A stretch of 55,105 bases of DNA from Nocardia nova NBRC 15556. GTDB taxonomy: Bacteria > Actinomycetota > Actinomycetes > Mycobacteriales > Mycobacteriaceae. This document shows positions 47,641 through 55,105 of the stretch, piece after piece. Numbering within the stretch: position 1 is the stretch's first letter; every line of letters starts with the position of its first letter. The notes under the pieces were generated by a model. It ran no database searches and was not told the DNA's origin. It saw only the letters and a list, made by a program, of their open reading frames with translations. The stretch spans positions 1-55,105 of the forward strand of contig NZ_BDBN01000072.1 in NCBI RefSeq assembly GCF_001613005.1. Direction: 5' to 3'. Position numbers and translations under genes: made by a program.

Positions 47641-49371
47641 TCAGGCCGACACCAGATGCCAGCCGGTCGCGCGGGACCGCTCCGACCAGAAACCGGCATA
47701 GCGGCCGCCGAGTTCGAGAAGTTCGGCGTGCGTGCCCCGTTCGACGATCCGGCCCGCCTCCACGAACAGAATCTGATCGGCGTGGGCGATGGTGTCGAGC
47801 CGATGCGCCACCACGACGACGGTCTTGTCCCGCGTCAGTTCGTGAATGCCGCGCACCACCGCCGCCTCGCTGTGCGGATCGAGGGCGCTGGTCGCCTCGT
47901 CGAGCAGCACGATCGGCGCGTCCTTGAGCAGCGCACGGGCGATCGAAACCCGTTGGCGCTCACCGCCGGACAGTGCCGCACCGCCCTCCCCGACCGCCGA
48001 ATCCCAGCCGTCGGGCAGCCGGTCGACGATCTCGTCCACCCGGGCGATCTCCGCGGCCCGGCGCACCTGCTCGGTCGTGGCGTCCGGATTGCCGACGCGG
48101 ATGTTGTCGGAGATGGTCTCGTTGAACAGATAGACGTCCTGGAAGACCGGCGACACCTGGCGCAACAGGGTTTCCGAGGGCTGCCGGCGCACATCGTGAC
48201 CGCCGACGGTGATGCTGCCGGAACCGACGTCGTAGAACCGGGAGGCCAGCTTCAGCAGCGTGGTCTTTCCGCCCCCGGACGGTCCCACGATGGCCGTGGT
48301 GGTGCCGCTCGGCACGGTGAAAGATACGCCGTCGATGACCTTTTCACCCTCGCGGTAGCTGAAGTCGACGTTGTCGAAGACGATCTCCGGCGCACCCGGC
48401 GCCACGGATTCGGCAGCCTCGGCCAGATCGCGCTCGGCGAGGAAGTTCGTGATCCGGTCGGCGGCGTCGGCGGCGCTGCGGATCGCGGTGCTCAGCTGCG
48501 CGGCCCGGTTGATCGGTTCGATGAACCGGGAGGTCACCGCGATCAGCGCGATCGTGGCCGGGATGGAGAGGTCGCCGCCGGTCCCGCGGGCGACCACCAC
48601 CGACACCACGATCAGGAAGACGATCTGCACGCACAGCGCGAACACCATCAGCCCCGGCACACTGGCGACGATCATGCGCTTGGAAGCCGCCTCCTGTTCG
48701 CGCAGTGCCCGGGTGAGTGCCCGGTTGCCCGCGCCCACCGCACCGAAGGCCCGCAACACGGGCTGTGCCTGCGCGAACTCCACGACGCGCGAATTGGCTT
48801 CGGCCGCAGCGGCATCGAGTCTGCGGTCGGCGCGGGTGTAGCTGGTGTTCGCCCAGCGGCTGACCAGCAGCAGTACCGGCAGGCTGATCAGCATCACCAG
48901 CGCGATCCGCCAGTCGATGAAGGCGACCCCGATGGCGACACCCACCGGAACCAGTACCGCGGTCAGCACGGGTGCGATCAGATAGTTGACCACACTGAGG
49001 ATTTCGCGCACGCCGCCGACGACCATCCGCGAGAGGGAGCCGGCGTTGGCGGTGGCGAACCAGCCCAGCGGCAGCGTGCTCAGATGATCGCCCAGCCGGG
49101 TCTGCACGCCGCGCAGCATGCCCACGCCGATCCGCAGGCCCACCAGCAGCTGCTGATACGAGCACACCGAGGCGACGATCACCGCGAGCGCCAGCCAGGC
49201 GGTCCAGCGCCACGCGCGGCCGAAATCGCCGTCGAACAGCGCCTGCAACACCGGAATCAGCAGCAGATAGGCCGCGATCTGTCCCAGCGCGCCCGCGCCG
49301 ATGAGAGCCACATGGCGCGGCACGTAGCGGCGCAGTTCCGGCGGAACGAGGGCGAAGATCTTCCTGATCAC
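47641..49371 (-). CDS. ABC transporter, fused membrane-ATPase (IrtB-like)
   Basis: The protein has 576 residues: six predicted membrane helices in the first 320 residues and an ATPase domain with Walker A GPSGGGKTT, signature LSGGERQRVS, Walker B IVLLDEATSALD and His switch VVVAHRL. It pairs with the following upstream gene, which it overlaps by 4 bp (ATGA). Mycobacterial IrtA-IrtB has the exporter fold but imports iron-loaded mycobactin and carboxymycobactin; the position beside NRPS genes and a siderophore-interacting protein makes the same role likely here. Direction of transport cannot be read from sequence. Confidence 0.88.
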   Translation of the reverse strand: MIRKIFALVPPELRRYVPRHVALIGAGALGQIAAYLLLIPVLQALFDGDFGRAWRWTAWLALAVIVASVCSYQQLLVGLRIGVGMLRGVQTRLGDHLSTLPLGWFATANAGSLSRMVVGGVREILSVVNYLIAPVLTAVLVPVGVAIGVAFIDWRIALVMLISLPVLLLVSRWANTSYTRADRRLDAAAAEANSRVVEFAQAQPVLRAFGAVGAGNRALTRALREQEAASKRMIVASVPGLMVFALCVQIVFLIVVSVVVARGTGGDLSIPATIALIAVTSRFIEPINRAAQLSTAIRSAADAADRITNFLAERDLAEAAESVAPGAPEIVFDNVDFSYREGEKVIDGVSFTVPSGTTTAIVGPSGGGKTTLLKLASRFYDVGSGSITVGGHDVRRQPSETLLRQVSPVFQDVYLFNETISDNIRVGNPDATTEQVRRAAEIARVDEIVDRLPDGWDSAVGEGGAALSGGERQRVSIARALLKDAPIVLLDEATSALDPHSEAAVVRGIHELTRDKTVVVVAHRLDTIAHADQILFVEAGRIVERGTHAELLELGGRYAGFWSERSRATGWHLVSA

Positions 49372-51293
49372 CGCAGTTCTCCTTCGGAGTCGGAACCGGT
49401 CGCCGCGGCATCGGCGCCCCGCCGGGTCAGCGCGCCCACCGACGCCTGATTCTGTTCCCAGAGGCGCTGATAGAGCCCGCCGGCGACCGACAGCGTGGCG
49501 TGGTCGCCCGTTTCGGCGAGTTCGCCGTTGTCCAGCACCAGGATTCGGTCGACTCCCGTGATGGTGTGCAGCCGGTGCGCGATCACCAGCACGGTGCGGC
49601 CGGCGACCAGGACGGCGAGCGCGTCCTGAACCGCGGCCTCGGATTCCGGGTCGGCGAAGGCCGTGGCCTCGTCCAGCACCAGCACCGGGGTGTCGGCCAG
49701 CAGGGTGCGGGCGATCGACAGGCGCTGCGCCTCACCACCGGACAGCACCGCGTCGACGCCGATCTCGGAGTCGTAGCCGCGCGGCAGTTCCAGGATCCGA
49801 TCGTGGATCTGGGCGGCGCGCGCGGCGCGCTCGACGGCGGCCGCATCCGCATCGGGCCGGGCCAGCGCGATGTTGTCGCGGATCGTCCCGCGAATCATCC
49901 GCACGTCCTGCAGGACGAAACCCACGGTGCGGTAGAGCTCTGCGGTGGAGTACTCGCGGACGTCCTTGCCGCCGATCGTGATTCGCCCCGCGGTCACGTC
50001 GTAGAAGCGCGGCAGCAGCCGGGCCAGGGTCGACTTGCCGGAACCGCTCGGGCCGACCAGTGCGGTGATGGAACCGGGAGCGAGTTCGAAGTCGACCGCA
50101 CGCAGCACGGTTCGATCGGCGCGATAGCCGAAGCTCACCTGCTCGAACCGGACCGCGAGTCCCGTCGCGACGCCGTTGCCGGCCACATCCGCAGCCTCGG
50201 CGTCGGCTCGCACCTCGAGTTCGGGTGTTTGCTGCAGTTGGTGCAGGCGCAACGCCGCGGCACCGCCCTCGCGCAGCGCCTGCCCGCCGAAGCCGATGCC
50301 CAGCAGCGCGCCACCCAGCCCGATGCCGAGCAGCAGGAACGGCAGGATGTCGACCGGATCGGTCCAGCCCAGATCGGCGAAGCCCACACCGGCCACCACC
50401 ACGACGAGCATGAGCAGCACCGGGGTCAGCAGGATCTCGGCGGCCGACTGCAGCTTGGTCATCGGCGTCTTCCAGGCCAGCAGGCTCTCGGCGGTGTTGT
50501 CGACCGCGCGCTGGAAGGTGCTGTGCGCCTTGCGAGCCCGGCCGAACGCCCGCACCACCTGAATGCCGTCGACGAATTCGATGATGGACTGTTCGATGGC
50601 GCGTTCGTTGGCGTCGAAGACGGCGAAGCGCTCCTGATGCGCCTTACCCATCATGGCCGCGAGGCCGCGCGTGTAGAGCACCAGCGGAATCAGCAGGATC
50701 AGGGTCAGCCGCCAGTCGACGGTGAACAGGTAGATCAGCGCCACCACCTGCACCGTCACCGCGCCGACGAATTCGAGCCGGGCGTGCGCGACCAGATAGT
50801 GCAGGGCCTCCACATCGTCCTGCAGGAACTTCTTCACCTCACCGGAACTGCGGTCGGTGAACCAGCCCAGCGGCACCCGGGTCAGCTTGGCCGCCAGCAG
50901 TTGTCGCAGCGTGAGCTGGAACTTCGCGTCGACCATATGGGTCCAGACCAGCGCCGCGGCCTGCAGCAATCCGCGCAGCACCAGCACCACGACCGCGGCG
51001 ATCACCAGCGTCCACACCCGATCCGTGTCGATCGGAGCGGACAGCAGTTCGCGGCACGCCTCGACGGTCAGGATGAACGGCACCACGGCGCAGATCGAGG
51101 AGGCCACGACGACCAGGCTCGCCAGCGACAACGCACCGTTGACCGGCGCCAGCACCTGTTTGCGGGCCAGGCCGTCGGCGCGGCGCTGCTGTTCGATCGC
51201 GACCCGGTCCGGTTCCAGCGGTGCGTCGGGCGTGGTGGGCGGCACCGGCCGCGCTGCCTCCGGCTCGGCCGGATCCACGGTCTGAACCGTCAT
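49368..51293 (-). CDS. ABC transporter, fused membrane-ATPase (IrtA-like without SIP domain)
   Basis: The protein has 641 residues with ATG at 51293 (GGAGGGAAGG upstream); the frame continues to 51368 but overlaps the preceding NRPS. After about 50 disordered residues come six membrane helices and an ATPase (Walker A GPSGSGKST, signature LSGGEAQRLS, Walker B VLVLDEATAFAD). In IrtA the N-terminus carries a siderophore-interacting domain; that is missing here and supplied by the separate gene at 46856. It starts 22 bp after the NRPS stop, so transport and synthesis are probably co-transcribed. Confidence 0.88.
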   Translation of the reverse strand: MTVQTVDPAEPEAARPVPPTTPDAPLEPDRVAIEQQRRADGLARKQVLAPVNGALSLASLVVVASSICAVVPFILTVEACRELLSAPIDTDRVWTLVIAAVVVLVLRGLLQAAALVWTHMVDAKFQLTLRQLLAAKLTRVPLGWFTDRSSGEVKKFLQDDVEALHYLVAHARLEFVGAVTVQVVALIYLFTVDWRLTLILLIPLVLYTRGLAAMMGKAHQERFAVFDANERAIEQSIIEFVDGIQVVRAFGRARKAHSTFQRAVDNTAESLLAWKTPMTKLQSAAEILLTPVLLMLVVVVAGVGFADLGWTDPVDILPFLLLGIGLGGALLGIGFGGQALREGGAAALRLHQLQQTPELEVRADAEAADVAGNGVATGLAVRFEQVSFGYRADRTVLRAVDFELAPGSITALVGPSGSGKSTLARLLPRFYDVTAGRITIGGKDVREYSTAELYRTVGFVLQDVRMIRGTIRDNIALARPDADAAAVERAARAAQIHDRILELPRGYDSEIGVDAVLSGGEAQRLSIARTLLADTPVLVLDEATAFADPESEAAVQDALAVLVAGRTVLVIAHRLHTITGVDRILVLDNGELAETGDHATLSVAGGLYQRLWEQNQASVGALTRRGADAAATGSDSEGELR

Positions 51294-51315
51294 CAGTCCT
51301 TCCCTCCCATAGCTG

Positions 51316-54300
51316 TCACCCTGCCTGTCGCTGGGCGCCGAATTCGGACATTCCGGAGGCGAAATCACACAGTATGGTGCGCCAGCGCTCGGCGCGCTCG
51401 TCGGCCCCGGCCTCGTCCAGCACCGCGGAGTTCACGTCGATATGCGCGACCAGAACCGGGCGCGAATCCTTCGGAACCACCGCGGTGTTGAGGTCGATCG
51501 TGAAGCGCAGCGGCAGATCCGGATGTCCGGCCGCACCGAATTCGGCGGTGAGGTCCGGCAGCGGCACCGGCGTCCACGGGCCGCTGCCGAACTGCAGCAC
51601 ATCGAAGCGGCCCAGGTGGTTGAGGCGAATCTGCCCGCGCGCATGCAGGGTTCGATCGTGGACCGGCGCACGGCCGGCCGCCGGAGTCCAGGTCTCGAGT
51701 TCGGCCGCCGGCACCAGTGCCGTCTCCTCGACGGTGAACCAGCCGACGCGGCGGGTGTCGTCGCCGGGGTCGCGGCCGTGCGATTCCCGGGTGACCGCGA
51801 TGCGGTCGGTGGCGTCGGCGGTATCGGCGACCAGCCGGGCGCAGGCGGCGAGCAACAGATCATCCAGGGGCACATCGGTTTCCGCGCACCGGGCGAGCAG
51901 GGCCTCGGTGTCGTCGGGGCCGAGTTCCACGATCCGCCGGATCGCCTTGCCCGACCGGTCGCGGCGTGGATCGGTGTAGCGGCCGCCGAGCGGTGTGCCC
52001 AGCGTCGGTGGAGCGTCGGACCGCGTCGGGATCGGATCCGATTCCGGCCGATCCTCGTTCATCGGTTGTTCGCCCTGTTCCAGCCGGCGCAGGTCGTCGA
52101 CCAGGATGAGCCAGGACACCACATCCACGGCGAGGTGATGGATGGACAGGACGAGCCGCGGTTGCTCTCCGCGCAGCAGCGTGGCCGACATCATTCGGCC
52201 GGCGCCGGGGTCCAGGCGCTGCACAGTGTCAGCGAGATAGTTTGCCGCACTGTGCCTTTCGGTTCCATCGGCGACGGTGAGCAGTTCGGCGGCGCCGGAT
52301 TGCTCCTGCGCGACGAGCACAGCGCGGCCGTCGTCGCCGGTGACCAGCCGCGAGCGCAGCGTGGGATGGGCGACCGCCAGGGCCTCCAGCCGTTGGACGA
52401 CCGACTCGGGAGTGACTGCCGGATCGAGCGAGAAGACCTGGGACTGGGCGAGATAGCGGTAATCGCCGTGTCCGAGGATCTCCTGGGCCAACGCGGTGAG
52501 CGGCAGCACCGTGCCCGCCGGCGTCACCTCGGCATTCCCGGGAGCGTCCCCGGACGGATCGTCCAGACGCTCGGCGAGATCGCGAAGATCGGCCGCGGCC
52601 AGCACTTCTCGCGCCGAGATGCGGTAACCGGCGCCGCGCAGCCGCGACACCAGATCGATGACGCCGATGCTGTCGATACCCAGATCCACCAGGCTGTCCA
52701 GGATGCCGACCCGCGTCCCCGCTCCCGCGCTCATCGCCTCGATCAGCGCCAGCAGGGTGCGTTCGGTCTCGGTTCGCGGTTCGGCGCGGGCGGCAATGTC
52801 GGCCGGGCGGGTCAGCAGGTCGGTCGCCACGTGCACATCGAGTTTGTCGTTGCGGTTCAACGGAATCTCGTCGACGAACGCGATGCGGGTGGGGACCAGG
52901 AATTGCGGCAGCCGGCGGGCCAGATCCGAGCGCAATCCTGCGACGGTGCCCTCGCCGACCACCAGCGCACCCAGCCGGGTCCGCCCGTTCTCGGTGAAGG
53001 CCAGCGTCGCGGCGTGGCGTACGCCGTCGAGTTCGCGCAGCACCACGCTGACCTCGTCGGGTTCGACGCGGTATCCGTTGATCTTGACCTGCCGGTCGAC
53101 ACGGCCTTCGTAGGCGAAGGTGCCGTCGTCGGACCGGCGCACGAGATCACCGGTGCGATAACGTCTTTCGCCCGCCTCGGCCGCGACGAAGGCGGCCGCG
53201 GTGGTGGCGGGCCGCCCCAGATACCCGAGCGCGAGTTGCGGCCCGGAAAGGTAGAGCTCGCCCTGCCCACCGGGCGGCACCGGCCGCAGCCGATGGTCGA
53301 GCACCTCGGCGGTCATCCCGTCGAACGGGCGGCCGATGGTCGGCGCGGCGTGATCGTGCACGTCGGCCATCAGCGCCTCGACGGTCGCCTCGGTCGGGCC
53401 GTAGAAGTTGATGACACGAGTGGTCGCCAATCCCTGCAGGCGCCGCCAGGTGTCCGGACCGATCGCCTCACCACCCAGCGCGAGCACGGCCAGCGGACAG
53501 CGCTCGGATCCGGTCTCGGGATCGGTGCGGAACAGTCCGGCGGCGATCAGCCGGTTCAGCATCGACGGCGATGTGTCGAAGATGTCGATCCCGAATTCGC
53601 CGATGGCGCCGACGATGCGCTCGGCATCGGTGCGCACCTCGTCACCCAGCAGGACCACGGTGTGACCGCTCAGCAGCGCGACCGTGGGCTGCCAGGCAGC
53701 GTCGAATCCGGTGGACCAGCCGTGGCCGATGCGCAGCGTGCGCCCGGTGGCGGCGGCGATGGGCGAGAAGATCCGCCGCTCGTGATTGCCCCAGTGGTTG
53801 AGCAGTGCGCGATGCGATACCGCGACCCCCTTGGGCCTGCCGGTCGTGCCGGAGGTGAACACCACGTAGAACGCGGCATCCGCCGACATCGTCACTCGCT
53901 GCACATCACGGTCGCCCGCCGTAACCGCAGCGATGCCCGGGAATCGGAGGCGGCCGTCGCTGTCCGTGATCCCGTGGCGGCACTCCGCCCCTTGGGCACG
54001 GACCTCGGTCAGCACCTCGGCTCGATCCGCATCGGCGAGGACGATCCGCGCGCCGCTGGTGCTCAGCAGATAGGCCACACGATCGGCGGGGGTGGCCGGG
54101 TCGATGTGGACACAGGTGGCACCGGCGAGACCGATCGCGAAGGGAGCGTGGAGGACTCGGCGGTCACGGGGCAACATGACCGCCACCGCGTCGCCGCTGC
54201 CGACCCCGGCGGCCCGCAGTTCATCGGCCAGGGTGCATACCGCGACACCGAATTCGGCGAAGCTCTGCTCGCCCGCCGCGTCGACCACCGCCACCCGGTC

Positions 54301-55105
54301 TGCCGCCGCATGCGCCGCAAGCAGCAATGCCTGGGGAACCGTCGTAGCCTCCACGGCAGGCACAGCGGGCAGCGCCTGCGCGGGCTCGACGGAAGCCTGT
54401 ACGCCGGGCACATCGGACGAGCTGACCGCCTCCTTCGCCGTATCGGAAAACTCTGCACCACAGTCGTATTCAGCGATCAGCACGGCGGGCTCGTCGTCGA
54501 GCAGCACGTCGAGCGCACTACACTGCCGCGCGTCCACGATCCGGGTGGCGACCGCGAGGAGCCGGCGCGCCATCCGGTCGGGGTCGAAAGTGGTGAGCAG
54601 GTCGGGGCGGGTTTCGACGCGGCAGATCAGCTCGCCCTGCTCCAGCACCGGGACGAGGGCGATCGGATAGTGGCTCGGGGAGTCGACGCGGCGGGCGGTC
54701 ATGGTGGCGCCGCCGCCCATCGGCATGCGCGGCGCGACCGCGCCGACCGGGGAGTTCTCGAAGACCAGCAGGCTGTCGAACAACTGCCCGGCCCCGGCGT
54801 GCCGCGTGATCTCCGCGATGCCCAGATACTCGTGCGCCCGCAGCTGCGCTACCGAGCGCTGCAGTTCGCCACCGACCTGAGCGGGCGTGCGCTCGTCGAT
54901 TCGGACCCGCACCGGAATGGTGGTGACCAACGCGCCGACCAGGCGTTCCGCATTCGGCAGCGAGGCATCGCGGCCGGAGGTGGTCTGACCGAAGACCACA
55001 TCGTCGCGGCCCGTGAGCCCGGAAAGAATTCGGGCCCAGGCCATTTGGAGCACGGTGTTCAGTGTGAGGCCGTTGGCGCGCGCCCAGCCGACGAGCCGGT
55101 CGGTG
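51316..55105 (-). CDS. Siderophore NRPS, C(partial)-A-PCP-E, 5' end beyond window
   Basis: The frame is open to the right edge: 1262 residues are visible, beginning inside a condensation domain (ARANGLTLNTVLQMAWARIL). Then adenylation (VVFTSGTTGRPKG, FYGPTEAT, KINGYRVEPDEV; the usual NGK of the last motif is NDK), a carrier (LGIDSIG), and an epimerisation-like domain. Specificity residues I read as D-A-Q-D-L-G-F-V-E; three acids suit a lysine or hydroxylysine. The E-like domain looks damaged: HHLAVDV instead of HHxxxDG, and the segment between GWFT and NHLGRF is about 25 residues shorter than in the other NRPS, lacking GIGWGLL. It should add a lysine to the chain before the PKS step. No thioesterase is attached. 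Confidence 0.85.
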   Translation of the reverse strand, partial: TDRLVGWARANGLTLNTVLQMAWARILSGLTGRDDVVFGQTTSGRDASLPNAERLVGALVTTIPVRVRIDERTPAQVGGELQRSVAQLRAHEYLGIAEITRHAGAGQLFDSLLVFENSPVGAVAPRMPMGGGATMTARRVDSPSHYPIALVPVLEQGELICRVETRPDLLTTFDPDRMARRLLAVATRIVDARQCSALDVLLDDEPAVLIAEYDCGAEFSDTAKEAVSSSDVPGVQASVEPAQALPAVPAVEATTVPQALLLAAHAAADRVAVVDAAGEQSFAEFGVAVCTLADELRAAGVGSGDAVAVMLPRDRRVLHAPFAIGLAGATCVHIDPATPADRVAYLLSTSGARIVLADADRAEVLTEVRAQGAECRHGITDSDGRLRFPGIAAVTAGDRDVQRVTMSADAAFYVVFTSGTTGRPKGVAVSHRALLNHWGNHERRIFSPIAAATGRTLRIGHGWSTGFDAAWQPTVALLSGHTVVLLGDEVRTDAERIVGAIGEFGIDIFDTSPSMLNRLIAAGLFRTDPETGSERCPLAVLALGGEAIGPDTWRRLQGLATTRVINFYGPTEATVEALMADVHDHAAPTIGRPFDGMTAEVLDHRLRPVPPGGQGELYLSGPQLALGYLGRPATTAAAFVAAEAGERRYRTGDLVRRSDDGTFAYEGRVDRQVKINGYRVEPDEVSVVLRELDGVRHAATLAFTENGRTRLGALVVGEGTVAGLRSDLARRLPQFLVPTRIAFVDEIPLNRNDKLDVHVATDLLTRPADIAARAEPRTETERTLLALIEAMSAGAGTRVGILDSLVDLGIDSIGVIDLVSRLRGAGYRISAREVLAAADLRDLAERLDDPSGDAPGNAEVTPAGTVLPLTALAQEILGHGDYRYLAQSQVFSLDPAVTPESVVQRLEALAVAHPTLRSRLVTGDDGRAVLVAQEQSGAAELLTVADGTERHSAANYLADTVQRLDPGAGRMMSATLLRGEQPRLVLSIHHLAVDVVSWLILVDDLRRLEQGEQPMNEDRPESDPIPTRSDAPPTLGTPLGGRYTDPRRDRSGKAIRRIVELGPDDTEALLARCAETDVPLDDLLLAACARLVADTADATDRIAVTRESHGRDPGDDTRRVGWFTVEETALVPAAELETWTPAAGRAPVHDRTLHARGQIRLNHLGRFDVLQFGSGPWTPVPLPDLTAEFGAAGHPDLPLRFTIDLNTAVVPKDSRPVLVAHIDVNSAVLDEAGADERAERWRTILCDFASGMSEFGAQRQAG

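Noticed and set aside
1..55105. Insertion sequences, tRNA or rRNA genes, integrase or attachment sites
   Set aside because: I looked for transposase or integrase motifs and for tRNA-like ends and saw none; the window looks like stable core chromosome with accessory clusters.

Overview
The window reads as a chromosome segment of a mycolic-acid actinobacterium, most likely a Nocardia. The basis is the very high G+C content with frequent GTG starts, type VII (ESX) substrate genes, an actinobacterial spc ribosomal operon, an AlkB hydroxylase, LIP-type lipases and a mycobactin/nocobactin-type siderophore assembly line with IdeR/DtxR-like iron boxes. The genus is inferred from gene content, not from a database search.

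Left part (1-10.5 kb): two clusters of ESX-associated genes on the minus strand. The larger (10466 to 3315) encodes a YbaB/EbfC-like protein, an 851-residue WXG100-like-domain protein with proline-rich repeats, a WXG100 protein, a 986-residue PPE-like protein with a long Gly/Ser/Tyr repeat, and an EspG chaperone. The smaller (2697 to the left edge) has paralogues of the first three. dtd lies between them on the plus strand. No ESX machinery gene (EccB/C/D/E, MycP) is present.

Translation block (10.7-20.1 kb): a small zinc-ribbon protein, then on the minus strand secY-adk-map, and rpsH-rplF-rplR-rpsE-rpmD-rplO. These are separated from rplN-rplX-rplE-rpsN by three non-ribosomal genes: a SMI1/KNR4 (SUKH) protein and two roadblock/LC7-like proteins. 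A perfect 16-bp hairpin after rpsN and a promoter-like sequence before rpsH suggest that the spc operon is split into two transcription units.

Metabolic block (20.5-29.1 kb): an M13 metallopeptidase with a Tat lipoprotein signal, a glycogen-debranching-type glycoside hydrolase, an AlkB alkane monooxygenase with a 23-bp tandem repeat upstream, and two tandem secreted LIP-family lipases.

Siderophore block (29.2 kb to the right edge): an aryl-carrier/cyclisation NRPS, a C-A-PCP-E-C NRPS, an editing thioesterase, a split PKS (KS, then AT-KR-ACP), and a DrrABC-like exporter with its own iron box. Divergently transcribed is a siderophore-interacting protein with an iron box and an apparently leaderless start. 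It converges on an IrtAB-like ABC pair that follows a further NRPS running off the right edge. Together these would build, export, re-import and reductively unload a salicyl-capped, lysine-hydroxamate siderophore. Salicylate synthase, salicyl-AMP ligase, lysine N-hydroxylase and MbtH are not in the window.
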